DNA of 8,721 nucleotides, taken from NCBI GenBank assembly GCA_012514775.1, contig JAAYZQ010000204.1:1-8721 (forward strand), read 5' to 3'. Of this stretch, positions 1 through 7,756 are shown one piece after another; within the stretch, counting starts at the first letter, position 1, and every line of letters begins with the position of its first letter. This DNA comes from Anaerolineaceae bacterium (GTDB taxonomy: Bacteria > Chloroflexota > Anaerolineae > JAAYZQ01). The notes beneath the pieces were generated by a model, which ran no database searches, had not been told where the DNA came from, and worked only from the letters and a program-made list of their open reading frames with translations. A program made the position numbers and the translations under genes.

Positions 1-790
1 CGCCGCCAAAGTAGAGCACGTCCTCGTCGTGATCCACCTGGCGCTCGACCACCTGCGGGCTGAGGGCATGCTCCAGTGCTCCCAGGCGCTCTTTCATTCG
101 TTGAGCGATCTCGAACTCCAGGCGGTCGGCGTGGGCCAGCATCTCCTGGCGAATCCCTTCCAGAAGCTGCGGCTGCGGCCGCGAGAGAAAGGCCGCGGCG
201 CGACGCACCGCCGCCGCGTAGCCGGCCGCCGAGACGCGCTCTTCGCAGATGCCGCTGCACTTGTGCATGTGGTAGCGCAGGCACGCCCTGCGCGGCAGTT
301 CCTGGCAGGTGCGCAGTTGAAAGAGCTCGACCGCCATCTTCAGGAGCTGGTCGCGATAAGGCCCGCTGAGATACGGGCCAAAGAATTGGGCGATGGGCGC
401 GTCGGCCAGCTCCAGGTTCAGGCGCCCCCGGCGATAGGGCGCCAGCCGCGGCATCTCCTCGTCGGTCAGCACGATGTAAAAGTAGCCGCTGTCCTCGTCC
501 TTGAGCATGCGGTTGAAGGGCGGTTGGTGCAGCTTGATGAGATTGTTCTCCAGGATCAGGCTTTCGACCTCGGTGCGCACCAGGATGACCTCGACCTCGG
601 CCACGCGGGCGGCGAGCCTCGCCGTGCGGCGGTCGCGGCTGCGGGGGCGAAAGTAGGAGGAGAGGCGCTTGCGCAAGTTCACCGCCTTGCCCACGTAGAG
701 GACGTGCCCGCCGCCATCCTTCAGCAGGTAGCAGCCGGGATCGGCAGGGTAGCGTTTGGGATCAAAGACAAAGGCAGCGTTGGGCGTCAT
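1..790 (-). CDS. uvrC: UvrABC excinuclease subunit C, N-terminal 263 codons (3' end beyond left edge)
   Basis: UvrC makes the dual incisions in nucleotide excision repair, working with UvrA and UvrB in the cytoplasm. Translating the minus strand from the ATG at 790 gives an uninterrupted frame to the window edge. Residues 19-42 form a GIY-YIG nuclease core (GCY at 19-21, LYVGK at 31-35, Arg42), with the expected ESLILENNLIK helix at 76-86. Four cysteines (162, 170, 178, 182) match the conserved cluster that binds [4Fe-4S] in UvrC. Residues 208-242 look like the UvrB-interacting UVR motif, and DEDV at 255-258 begins the RNase H-like half. Family members are about 600 residues, so more than half is missing. 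The gene lies 50 bases after ligA on the same strand, probably co-transcribed. A GGAG sits 13 bases before the ATG, a rather long spacing, so the exact start is slightly uncertain. Confidence 0.95.
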   Translation of the reverse strand, partial: MTPNAAFVFDPKRYPADPGCYLLKDGGGHVLYVGKAVNLRKRLSSYFRPRSRDRRTARLAARVAEVEVILVRTEVESLILENNLIKLHQPPFNRMLKDEDSGYFYIVLTDEEMPRLAPYRRGRLNLELADAPIAQFFGPYLSGPYRDQLLKMAVELFQLRTCQELPRRACLRYHMHKCSGICEERVSAAGYAAAVRRAAAFLSRPQPQLLEGIRQEMLAHADRLEFEIAQRMKERLGALEHALSPQVVERQVDHDEDVLYFGG

Positions 791-822
791 CGGACCGCGT
801 CGGCTCCAGTCTTTCTCCGGAG

Positions 823-840
823 CGGGCTCTTACGAGCCCG
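823..840 (-). other. Intercistronic hairpin between ligA and uvrC
   Basis: A perfect 7-base inverted repeat (CGGGCTC / GAGCCCG) with a 4-base loop starts directly after the ligA stop codon. On the minus strand it is followed by CTCCGGAG rather than a run of T, so it lacks the second half of an intrinsic terminator. It may act as an mRNA-processing or stability element, or only as a weak attenuator between ligA and uvrC. Function is inferred. Confidence 0.4.
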
Positions 841-2877
<2,037 letters not shown>

Positions 2878-2901
2878 TCAGGTAGCTGTGTCACAGGCCC
2901 T

Positions 2902-2931
2902 ATTGTAACACGGATCGGGCCCAATGGGCAA
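2902..2931 (-). promoter_or_regulatory. Probable sigma-70-type promoter of ligA
   Basis: On the minus strand TTGCCC (2931-2926) and TACAAT (2907-2902) are separated by 18 bases. The -10 box differs from TATAAT at one position, and the -35 box matches TTGACA at four of six. Transcription would start near 2895, giving a leader of about 27 bases before the ligA ATG. A short inverted repeat, GCCC-AAT-GGGC (2919-2929), overlaps the -35 box and spacer and could be an operator. Confidence 0.6.
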
Positions 2932-2937
2932 TAGCTG

Positions 2938-2947
2938 CCGGTACCGG
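2938..2947. promoter_or_regulatory. 10-base palindrome between the divergent promoters
   Basis: CCGGTACCGG is a perfect palindrome lying just upstream of the ligA -35 box and about 32 bases upstream of the plus-strand -35 box. Its place between two divergent promoters suggests a protein-binding site. Ten-base GC-rich palindromes also arise by chance, so this is only a candidate. Confidence 0.25.
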
Positions 2948-2978
2948 AATCTCCCATCTCAATCGCGCAATCACAGTC

Positions 2979-3007
2979 TTGACAAACCGCCGAGCCCATG
3001 GTATAAT
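2979..3007 (+). promoter_or_regulatory. Exact-consensus sigma-70 promoter for the nitroreductase/CoA-transferase/transporter unit
   Basis: TTGACA (2979-2984) and TATAAT (3002-3007) are both perfect matches to consensus and are separated by the optimal 17 bases. Transcription should begin near 3014, leaving a leader of about 143 bases before the nitroreductase ATG at 3157. The -10 box and start site are embedded in the inverted repeat ATAAT-TGT-ATTAT (3003-3015). A promoter this strong driving accessory metabolism would normally need a repressor, which fits the repeats around it, although no regulator gene is obvious nearby. Confidence 0.88.
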
Positions 3008-3019
3008 TGTATTATCTAA

Positions 3020-3047
3020 TGAGACATCGTATCACTGTGTGAGACAT
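3020..3047 (+). repeat. Direct repeat TGAGACAT x2 in the early leader, possible operator
   Basis: The octamer TGAGACAT occurs at 3020-3027 and 3040-3047, a 20-base start-to-start spacing close to two turns of DNA, immediately downstream of the predicted transcription start. Between the copies lies the short inverted repeat TCAC-TGT-GTGA (3032-3042). Such placement is typical of repressor sites, but no family can be assigned from the sequence. Confidence 0.4.
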
Positions 3048-3061
3048 ATAAGAGCCAAGGA

Positions 3062-3080
3062 GCGGGATAAGCTATCTCGC
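3062..3080 (+). other. Leader hairpin upstream of the nitroreductase gene
   Basis: Positions 3062-3069 can pair with 3073-3080 to form an 8-base stem, including one G-U pair, closed by a 3-base loop. It lies in the middle of the roughly 143-base leader. No T-run follows it, so it is not an intrinsic terminator, and no known riboswitch core was recognised. It could contribute to transcript stability or to leader-based control. Confidence 0.3.
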
Positions 3081-3156
3081 GTCACCGTGCCCTATGCTCT
3101 CTGGCCTGGGCCATCGAGTCATTGGAAGGCATCTTTCACGGAAGGGAGAGAAGCAG

Positions 3157-3831
3157 ATGGCAGAGAAGGTTGACTTGGTCGAAGCCGTGATAAAGGTCAT
3201 CCAGGATCGCCGCAGCATCCGCCAGTACACCAGAGACCCGGTGTCCGAGGAGCATCTGGAGATGATTCTGGAAGCCGCGCGCCAGGCGCCGTCGGGCGAG
3301 AATGCCCAGCCCTGGCGCTTTGTTATTGTCAAGGATGAAGCCACGCGCAAGCGACTGGGCGCCATTGCCGGCGGCGGCAGTGGGCGCCGCTTCACCGCCG
3401 AGTTTGTCACCCAAAAAATGCAGGAGCGTTTCGAAAACCTCGAGGACGAGGCCAAAAAGAAGGCGATCTTTGACAAGCTCACCTCCGGTCAGGTTTCCGC
3501 TTTCCTGGCCGAAGCACCGGTTAGCATCGTCGTGTGCGGCAGAAAGGACGTGTGGGATCTGCCCTACGACACCTCGGCGGCCATCGAGAACATGCTGCTG
3601 ATGGTCACCGCCCTGGGCCTGGGCGCTTGCTGGGTCATTGCCCCGTGCATCGATATCCGAGATGAAGAACGCCTGAAAGACCTGCTCGGGGTACCGGAAG
3701 GGGTCAAGGTCGTGAGTATCATCTCCGTAGGACACCCAACTCGCCCCCACAGGCCCCGTCCGCGCCTGCCGCTGGAGGAGCTGGTCTACAAGGAAAAGTG
3801 GGGCGTTGCCTACCTGGAGGAGGGAGCATGA
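3157..3831 (+). CDS. Nitroreductase-family FMN-dependent oxidoreductase, 224 aa
   Basis: The protein has the hallmarks of the FMN-binding nitroreductase fold. These are RRSIRQY near the N terminus (18-24, FMN phosphate-binding arginines), APSGENAQPWRF at 44-55, a helix with AAIENMLLMVTALGLGACWV around 141-160, and the C-terminal IISVGHP plus RPRLPLEELVY (188-211). Family members use NAD(P)H and FMN to reduce nitro groups, quinones, enones, flavins or halogenated aromatics, and the true substrate is not predictable. The cell location is probably the cytoplasm, with no signal peptide seen. The start at 3157 is preferred over an in-frame ATG at 3094 because AGGGAGAG lies 6 bases upstream of it and the extra 21 residues look non-native. 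It is the first gene of the plus-strand unit and its stop overlaps the next start (ATGA, 3828-3831), implying translational coupling. Confidence 0.9.
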   Translation: MAEKVDLVEAVIKVIQDRRSIRQYTRDPVSEEHLEMILEAARQAPSGENAQPWRFVIVKDEATRKRLGAIAGGGSGRRFTAEFVTQKMQERFENLEDEAKKKAIFDKLTSGQVSAFLAEAPVSIVVCGRKDVWDLPYDTSAAIENMLLMVTALGLGACWVIAPCIDIRDEERLKDLLGVPEGVKVVSIISVGHPTRPHRPRPRLPLEELVYKEKWGVAYLEEGA

Positions 3832-4292
3832 GTCAGTCTGGCGTTTCCTTGGAGTATGTCAACAGCATCATCCATGACCTGGAAAAAGCCTTCTGGGACG
3901 AACGTGGGAAAGGGGCCCGTTTTCGGGTCACCACCGTCGGCCGGGACTATTTCCTGGACAAATGCAGGCCAAGGATCCTGGAGCAGGATCTGGAGTGCAT
4001 CATCCAGGCCATCAAGGATGTCCTCGGGGAAGAGGGCATCGTCGAGTCGATTTCCCACGAGGTGGACGGCAGGCTGTTGCGCCTGAGGGTGAAGAACTGC
4101 CTCCACCTTTCTGTGGAGCAGCGCCTCGTGGCCAAGGGCGTGGAGCCTTTTACCTGCGTGCCTGCCAACCTGCTGGTGCTGGCCATCGAGGAGATGCTGG
4201 ACCGGCCCGTCGAGCTGGCCGAGATCAAGGTCGAGGACGGGGTGTGCCACGCCGTGCTCGTTCTCTTTGAGTCGCGGCCGACCTTTGACTGA
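3828..4292 (+). CDS. Small cysteine-containing protein, V4R/SufR-type sensor-domain-like, 154 aa
   Basis: I do not recognise a specific family with certainty. The C-terminal half has an NC dipeptide (Cys91), a TC (Cys110) starting a helix-like segment ending in LAIEEMLDRPVEL, and a VC (Cys140) followed by a hydrophobic strand. That order resembles V4R domains and the cysteine-bearing effector domain of SufR-like regulators, which bind small ligands or Fe-S clusters. The N-terminal half (1-80) is charged and partly helical, with no visible DNA-binding helix-turn-helix and no membrane segment. Cys46 and Cys57 are additional. The start at 3828 has GGAGGAGGGAG immediately upstream and overlaps the nitroreductase stop codon by ATGA, so the two are probably made together. 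A sensor, chaperone or accessory subunit for the nitroreductase or CoA-transferase are all possible. The gene itself is secure and its role is not. Confidence 0.85.
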   Translation: MSQSGVSLEYVNSIIHDLEKAFWDERGKGARFRVTTVGRDYFLDKCRPRILEQDLECIIQAIKDVLGEEGIVESISHEVDGRLLRLRVKNCLHLSVEQRLVAKGVEPFTCVPANLLVLAIEEMLDRPVELAEIKVEDGVCHAVLVLFESRPTFD

Positions 4293-4305
4293 TGGGAGGG
4301 TGCCG

Positions 4306-5205
4306 ATGACGAAACTATCGACTCTCGCCGAAGCAGTCTCGACAATTCCGAATGGATCGCACGTCTCCCTCTCCGGCTTTGCCATCACCCGCTGTAACAT
4401 GGCGTTTGCCGCCGAGGTCATCCGCCAGGGGATCAAGGGGCTGACCGTCTCGCAGTGCGTTGGCGCCATGGACGCCGATCTCCTGGCCGGCGCCGGCGCC
4501 CTGGAGCGCATCGTCTATGGCGGCGGCTCCCTGGACCGTTTCGGACGGCTTAACTGTGTCAACCGCGGCATTGAGGGCGGCACGCTGTGCGCCGAGGAAT
4601 ACAGCAGCCTGTCCATGGCCTTCCGCTATCTGGCGGGCTCCCTGGGTCTGCCGTTCATCCCCATCCGCTCGCTGCGCGGCTCCGACATCCTTCGCCGCCT
4701 CCAGGAGACGGCGCCGTCCGAGATCGCCTACGTGGACGACCCTTTCACCGGGGAGGACTGGCTGGTGCTCAAGCCGCTGGTACCCGACGTGGCGGTGGTC
4801 CAGGTGCAGGCGGCGGACGAGGAAGGCAACGCCTGGATCCTGGGGCCGCGTTGGGACAACGAGGAACAGGTCAAGGCCGGCAAGCGGGCCATCGTCATCA
4901 CCGAGCGGCTGGTGCCACTGGAGACCATCCGGCGGGAGCCGGAGCGGACCATCATCCCCGGGTTCAGGGTGTCCCACGTGGTGCACCTGCCCTTTGCTGC
5001 CCATCCCACCTCGGTGTATCAGGCCTACGACTATGACGCCGACCACATCCGGCGCTACGTGGCCGCGTCTCAGAGCCTACAGGGCTTCGAGGAGTACCTG
5101 GAGGAGTACGTGTACGGTGTCCAGGATCACTGGGCCTACCTGGAGCGCGTGGGCGGCATGAAGCACCTGACCGGCCTGGTGGCTGACCCGGTGCTGGGGT
5201 ACTGA
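4306..5205 (+). CDS. Family I CoA-transferase, subunit A (glutaconate CoA-transferase type), 299 aa
   Basis: This is the alpha subunit of a two-subunit CoA-transferase, which moves CoA between acyl groups and a carboxylic acid acceptor. Visible family features are the glycine-bearing N-terminal segment LSGFAITRCNMAFAAEVIRQ (22-41), IVYGGGSLDRFG (69-80), EEYSSLSMAFRYLAG (97-111), and LPFIPIRSLRGSDI (115-128) that is characteristic of GctA-like proteins. VVQVQAADEEGNAWILGP at 164-181 corresponds to the second beta-rich region. Length is close to known GctA/IpdA proteins (about 290-320). The start at 4306 is chosen because GGGAGGG sits 5 bases upstream, whereas an in-frame ATG at 4267 would lie inside the preceding gene. 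It is 13 bases after the small cysteine protein and 14 bases before subunit B. The acyl substrate (glutaconate, another dicarboxylate or an aromatic/alicyclic acid) is not determined. Confidence 0.9.
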   Translation: MTKLSTLAEAVSTIPNGSHVSLSGFAITRCNMAFAAEVIRQGIKGLTVSQCVGAMDADLLAGAGALERIVYGGGSLDRFGRLNCVNRGIEGGTLCAEEYSSLSMAFRYLAGSLGLPFIPIRSLRGSDILRRLQETAPSEIAYVDDPFTGEDWLVLKPLVPDVAVVQVQAADEEGNAWILGPRWDNEEQVKAGKRAIVITERLVPLETIRREPERTIIPGFRVSHVVHLPFAAHPTSVYQAYDYDADHIRRYVAASQSLQGFEEYLEEYVYGVQDHWAYLERVGGMKHLTGLVADPVLGY

Positions 5206-5219
5206 GAGGCAGGTGAACG

Positions 5220-5990
5220 ATGACAGCAGAGGTAGAATACACTCCCTTCGAGCTGATGGCTGTGGCGGGCGCCCGGGAACTGAAGGACGGGGAGATCGTG
5301 GCCGTGGGGTTGGGGCTGCCGGTGGTCGCTTCCTTCCTGGCCAAGCGCACCCACGCGCCGCGCCTGACCATGCTCTTTGAGCTGGGCGTCGTGGACCCGG
5401 AGCCGGTGCACCAGGGAGTAGGCCTGGCCGACCCCCGCGTCTGGTACCGGGCCAAGATCCTGAGCAGCTTTGTGGACATGCTGGGCACGGTGTTGCACAA
5501 GGGCCTGGTGGACGTGGGGTTCCTGGGTGGGCTGGAGACGGACGCCTACGGCAATCTGAACACGACCTTGCTGGGGGATCCTCACGGCAAGTTTCGCCAC
5601 TTTGTAGGCAGCGGCGGCGCCAACGACATCGCCTCCTGCGCCCGGCGCACCATCATCATCATTCGCCACGAGGCACGCAAGCTCAAAGACGCCGTGTCCT
5701 TTGTCACCAGCCCCGGATATCTGAGGGGAAATGGTGAGCGAGAGGCCGCGGGGCTGAAGGGCGGGTGCAGCCGCGTGATCACCGACAAGGCCATCTTTGG
5801 CTTTGAGCCCGAGAGCAAGAGGATGCGGATCGAGTCCATCCACCCCGGCACCAGCCTCGACGACGTCCTGGCGAACCTGGGCTTCCACCCCATCGTGCCC
5901 GCTGAGCTGCCCACTACGCAGCCGCCCACGGCGGAGCAGGTGTGGCTCATCCGCAACGAGATCGATCCCGAAGGCATGTACGGCGGCTAG
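5220..5990 (+). CDS. Family I CoA-transferase, subunit B (GctB-like), 256 aa
   Basis: This is the beta subunit that carries the catalytic glutamate, and it pairs with the subunit A gene 14 bases upstream. Glu54 in the FELG motif (53-56) falls at the position I recall for the catalytic Glu54 of Acidaminococcus GctB. The downstream signature is very typical: GFLGG (100-104), DAYGNLNTT (108-116), GSGGANDIAS (130-139), RRTIIII (142-148), FVTSPGYLRG (160-169), VITDKAIFGFEP (185-196), and a C terminus with PPTAEQVWLIRNEIDPEGMYG. Retention of the glutamate argues for true CoA transfer rather than the hydrolytic ring-opening of the IpdAB branch, in which that glutamate is absent as far as I recall. 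AGGTGA lies 4 bases before the ATG. No signal peptide is present, so it is cytoplasmic. Confidence 0.92.
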   Translation: MTAEVEYTPFELMAVAGARELKDGEIVAVGLGLPVVASFLAKRTHAPRLTMLFELGVVDPEPVHQGVGLADPRVWYRAKILSSFVDMLGTVLHKGLVDVGFLGGLETDAYGNLNTTLLGDPHGKFRHFVGSGGANDIASCARRTIIIIRHEARKLKDAVSFVTSPGYLRGNGEREAAGLKGGCSRVITDKAIFGFEPESKRMRIESIHPGTSLDDVLANLGFHPIVPAELPTTQPPTAEQVWLIRNEIDPEGMYGG

Positions 5991-6028
5991 CCGGCCAGAA
6001 CAATTTTGAACCTGGAAAGAGCGGAACA

Positions 6029-6232
6029 ATGCCTTACGTAATCACCGATGAGTGTATCCAGTGTGGAGCGTGTGTGGCGGGCTGCCCGAGCGGCGCCATC
6101 GAGGAAGGGGAGCTCAAGTCCGTCATCCTGGTCGAGCTGTGCATCGAGTGTGGTACCTGCGAGCAGAACTGCCCGACCGGGGCCGTCATTTTTGTGGAGT
6201 TGGAAGAACCGGTGCCCGGCGGCTCCGGATGA
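6029..6232 (+). CDS. 2[4Fe-4S] ferredoxin, 67 aa
   Basis: A small electron carrier of the clostridial type. Two complete CxxCxxCxxxCP motifs are visible: Cys9, 12, 15, 19 and Cys38, 41, 44, 48, each followed by a proline and a GA(I/V) turn. Together they should bind two [4Fe-4S] clusters of low potential. There is no signal peptide, and the 15-residue acidic, proline- and glycine-rich tail after the second motif is short. The start at 6029 gives the expected length, since the in-frame upstream ATG at 5942 lies inside the CoA-transferase gene. The ribosome binding site is weak (GGAAAGAG, then GCGGA). It lies 38 bases after subunit B, which suggests it delivers electrons to an enzyme acting on the CoA ester, such as a dehydratase activator, reductase or the nitroreductase. 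No such partner other than the nitroreductase is in the window. Confidence 0.95.
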   Translation: MPYVITDECIQCGACVAGCPSGAIEEGELKSVILVELCIECGTCEQNCPTGAVIFVELEEPVPGGSG

Positions 6233-6239
6233 GCGGCCC

Positions 6240-6259
6240 CGTGGATCCGGGAATCCACG
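6240..6259 (+). other. Intercistronic hairpin between ferredoxin gene and livG
   Basis: CGTGGAT (6240-6246) and ATCCACG (6253-6259) form a perfect 7-base stem with a 6-base loop. It lies in the 79-base gap between the ferredoxin and livG, the largest gap in the plus-strand unit. Only a weak, interrupted T-rich stretch (GTTTCGATT) follows, so full termination is unlikely. It may tune expression of the transporter genes relative to the enzyme genes. Confidence 0.4.
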
Positions 6260-6311
6260 TCCGTTTCGATTCCCGTACCAGCACTGCGACAATGCGGAGG
6301 AGTGGAAGCAG

Positions 6312-7043
6312 ATGGCGTACCTGAAACTCGAAGGGGTCCACAAGTCATTCGGCGGCTTGATGGCCATTCGCGATGTATCGCTTGATGTCGAGCAGGGCGA
6401 GATACTTGGCCTCATCGGCCCCAATGGCTCTGGCAAGACAACTCTCCTCAACCTGGTTACCGGCTTTCTCAAACCTGACTCTGGGACCATCGAATTCTGC
6501 TGCGAGTGCGTGGCGGGCCTTCCACGCCACAAGATATGCCGGAGAGGCATCGCCAGAACGTTCCAGTTGACCAAGACATTCCTCGAATTCACAGCCCTGG
6601 AGAACGTCATGGTGGGGCGGGTATACGGGCATCAGCCCACCCGCCTGCTAAAGACGGCTGCCGGCGAATCGCTGGAAGTTCTTGATTGCGTTGGCCTTTC
6701 CGACAGGGCAAACACTCCGGCCGGAAACCTCAGCCTGATGCAGCGCAAGCGGCTCGAGCTGGCTCGAGCGCTGGCGACTCGGCCTCAGCTCTTGCTTCTG
6801 GACGAGTTGATGGCCGGGCTGAACTATGCCGAAATCGAGGAGGCCATGACGCTGATCCGGCAGATCCGGGATTCCGGCGTCACCCTTGTCGTGGTCGAGC
6901 ATATCATCAAGGCCATCCTGGGGCTGTCTGATCGCATCGTCGTGTTGAACATGGGAGAAAAAATCGCGGACGGCCAGCCTGCCGACGTGACCGAGGACCA
7001 GCACGTGATTGAATGCTACCTGGGGAAGGCGTCAAATGCTTGA
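6312..7043 (+). CDS. livG: Branched-chain-amino-acid-type ABC importer, ATP-binding protein LivG, 243 aa
   Basis: One of two ATPases that power a HAAT-family importer at the inner face of the membrane. Walker A is GPNGSGKT (36-43), the Q-loop is ARTFQLTKTF (81-90, Gln85) in the form typical of LivG, Walker B is LLLLDE (160-165, Glu165 catalytic) and the switch histidine is His197 in VVVEH. The ABC signature is LSLMQ (140-144) instead of LSGGQ, and the residue after the catalytic glutamate is leucine, not proline. LivG sequences often vary here, so it is probably functional. The segment 63-76 contains four cysteines (63, 64, 66, 76), which is unusual. The protein is slightly shorter than the usual 250-260 residues because the loop after the Q-loop is compact. 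GGAGG lies 11 bases before the chosen ATG. The gene overlaps livF by 8 bases. Confidence 0.92.
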   Translation: MAYLKLEGVHKSFGGLMAIRDVSLDVEQGEILGLIGPNGSGKTTLLNLVTGFLKPDSGTIEFCCECVAGLPRHKICRRGIARTFQLTKTFLEFTALENVMVGRVYGHQPTRLLKTAAGESLEVLDCVGLSDRANTPAGNLSLMQRKRLELARALATRPQLLLLDELMAGLNYAEIEEAMTLIRQIRDSGVTLVVVEHIIKAILGLSDRIVVLNMGEKIADGQPADVTEDQHVIECYLGKASNA

Positions 7044-7737
7044 AGTACAGGGAATCAACGCCGGTTACAAGGACTTGCAGGCGCTGTGGGATATCTCGCT
7101 CCGGGTGGGTGAAGGGGAGCTGGTCGCCCTCGTGGGCCCCAATGGAGCGGGCAAAACGACGACGCTGAAGGTCATCAGCGGACTGATCAAGCCCATCGCC
7201 GGCAACGTCTTGCTCGACGGTCGCTCTCTCACCAAGGAGCCGCCTCACAAGATCGTGGACCTGGGCATCTCCCAGGTCCTCGAAGGAGGCAGGGTGTTTA
7301 CCGATCTGACGGTACTGGAAAACCTGGAACTGGGTTCGTTCGGCGCCAAGGCGAGAAAGGTCAAGGACGAGAATCTGGAGCGGGTGTTCGACCTCTTTCC
7401 CCGGCTTCAGGAGCGACAGAAGCAGCGCGCCGGTACGCTCAGCGGAGGAGAGCGGCAGATGCTCGCCATCGGCCGGGCGATGATGTCCGCGCCACGGCTC
7501 CTGATGCTCGATGAGCCTTCGTTTGGCCTCGCTCCCATTCTGGTGCAGCAGATCTTTGACATGATCACCAGGATCAACAAGCAAGGAGTCACGGTCCTTC
7601 TGGTGGAGCAAAACGTTCGCGCTGCCCTGGAGCTGACGCAGAGGGCTTACGTGATTGAAAACGGCCGCGTGGTGGGTGAAGGCAGTGGGGACTCGCTTCT
7701 GTCGTTCGAATCCATCCGCACCGCCTATCTGGCCTAG
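7036..7737 (+). CDS. livF: Branched-chain-amino-acid-type ABC importer, ATP-binding protein LivF, 233 aa
   Basis: The second ATPase of the importer. Walker A is GPNGAGKT (34-41), the signature is LSGGE (135-139) and Walker B is LLMLDE (155-160) followed by PSFGLAP. The H-loop position is glutamine (LVEQN, Gln192), which is normal for LivF. The usual VPEGR-R-F stretch after the Q-loop is replaced by VLEGGRVF (81-88), a mild deviation. The length is standard for LivF. The start at 7036 is favoured over an in-frame ATG at 7009 because GGGGAAGG lies 6 bases upstream and homologous LivF proteins start close to the L-E-V segment. It overlaps the livG end by 8 bases, indicating coupled translation, and is followed by livH after 19 bases. 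Confidence 0.95.
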   Translation: MLEVQGINAGYKDLQALWDISLRVGEGELVALVGPNGAGKTTTLKVISGLIKPIAGNVLLDGRSLTKEPPHKIVDLGISQVLEGGRVFTDLTVLENLELGSFGAKARKVKDENLERVFDLFPRLQERQKQRAGTLSGGERQMLAIGRAMMSAPRLLMLDEPSFGLAPILVQQIFDMITRINKQGVTVLLVEQNVRAALELTQRAYVIENGRVVGEGSGDSLLSFESIRTAYLA

Positions 7738-7756
7738 AAGGGAAGGTGAGATTGCG

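Noticed and set aside
823..840. Intrinsic terminator after ligA
   Set aside because: The stem is good but no T-run follows on the minus strand, and uvrC starts only about 30 bases later, so read-through is expected.
3019..3042. Seven-codon leader peptide (ATG to TGA)
   Set aside because: It has no ribosome binding site and begins within a few bases of the predicted transcript start. There is no run of regulatory codons.
3032..3042. CRP/FNR-type site at TCAC-TGT-GTGA
   Set aside because: The half-sites are in the wrong order and spacing for TGTGA-N6-TCACA or TTGAT-N4-ATCAA, so it was kept only as a generic small inverted repeat.
2979..3173. 64-codon open frame across the plus-strand promoter and leader
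   Set aside because: It begins within the -35 box, upstream of the predicted transcription start, and has no ribosome binding site. A shorter version from GTG at 3087 is too far from the AAGGAG at 3057.
3157..3831. BluB-type (dimethylbenzimidazole synthase) assignment for the nitroreductase
   Set aside because: The N-terminal RRSIRQY and the C-terminal RPRLPLEELVY pattern fit general nitroreductases, and no cobalamin genes are nearby.
6233..6320. Codon-use shift between enzyme genes and livG as a sign of separate origin
   Set aside because: Counting the first 40 codons of CoA-transferase subunit A and of livG gave 28 GC-ending codons in each, so the impression is not supported at that scale.
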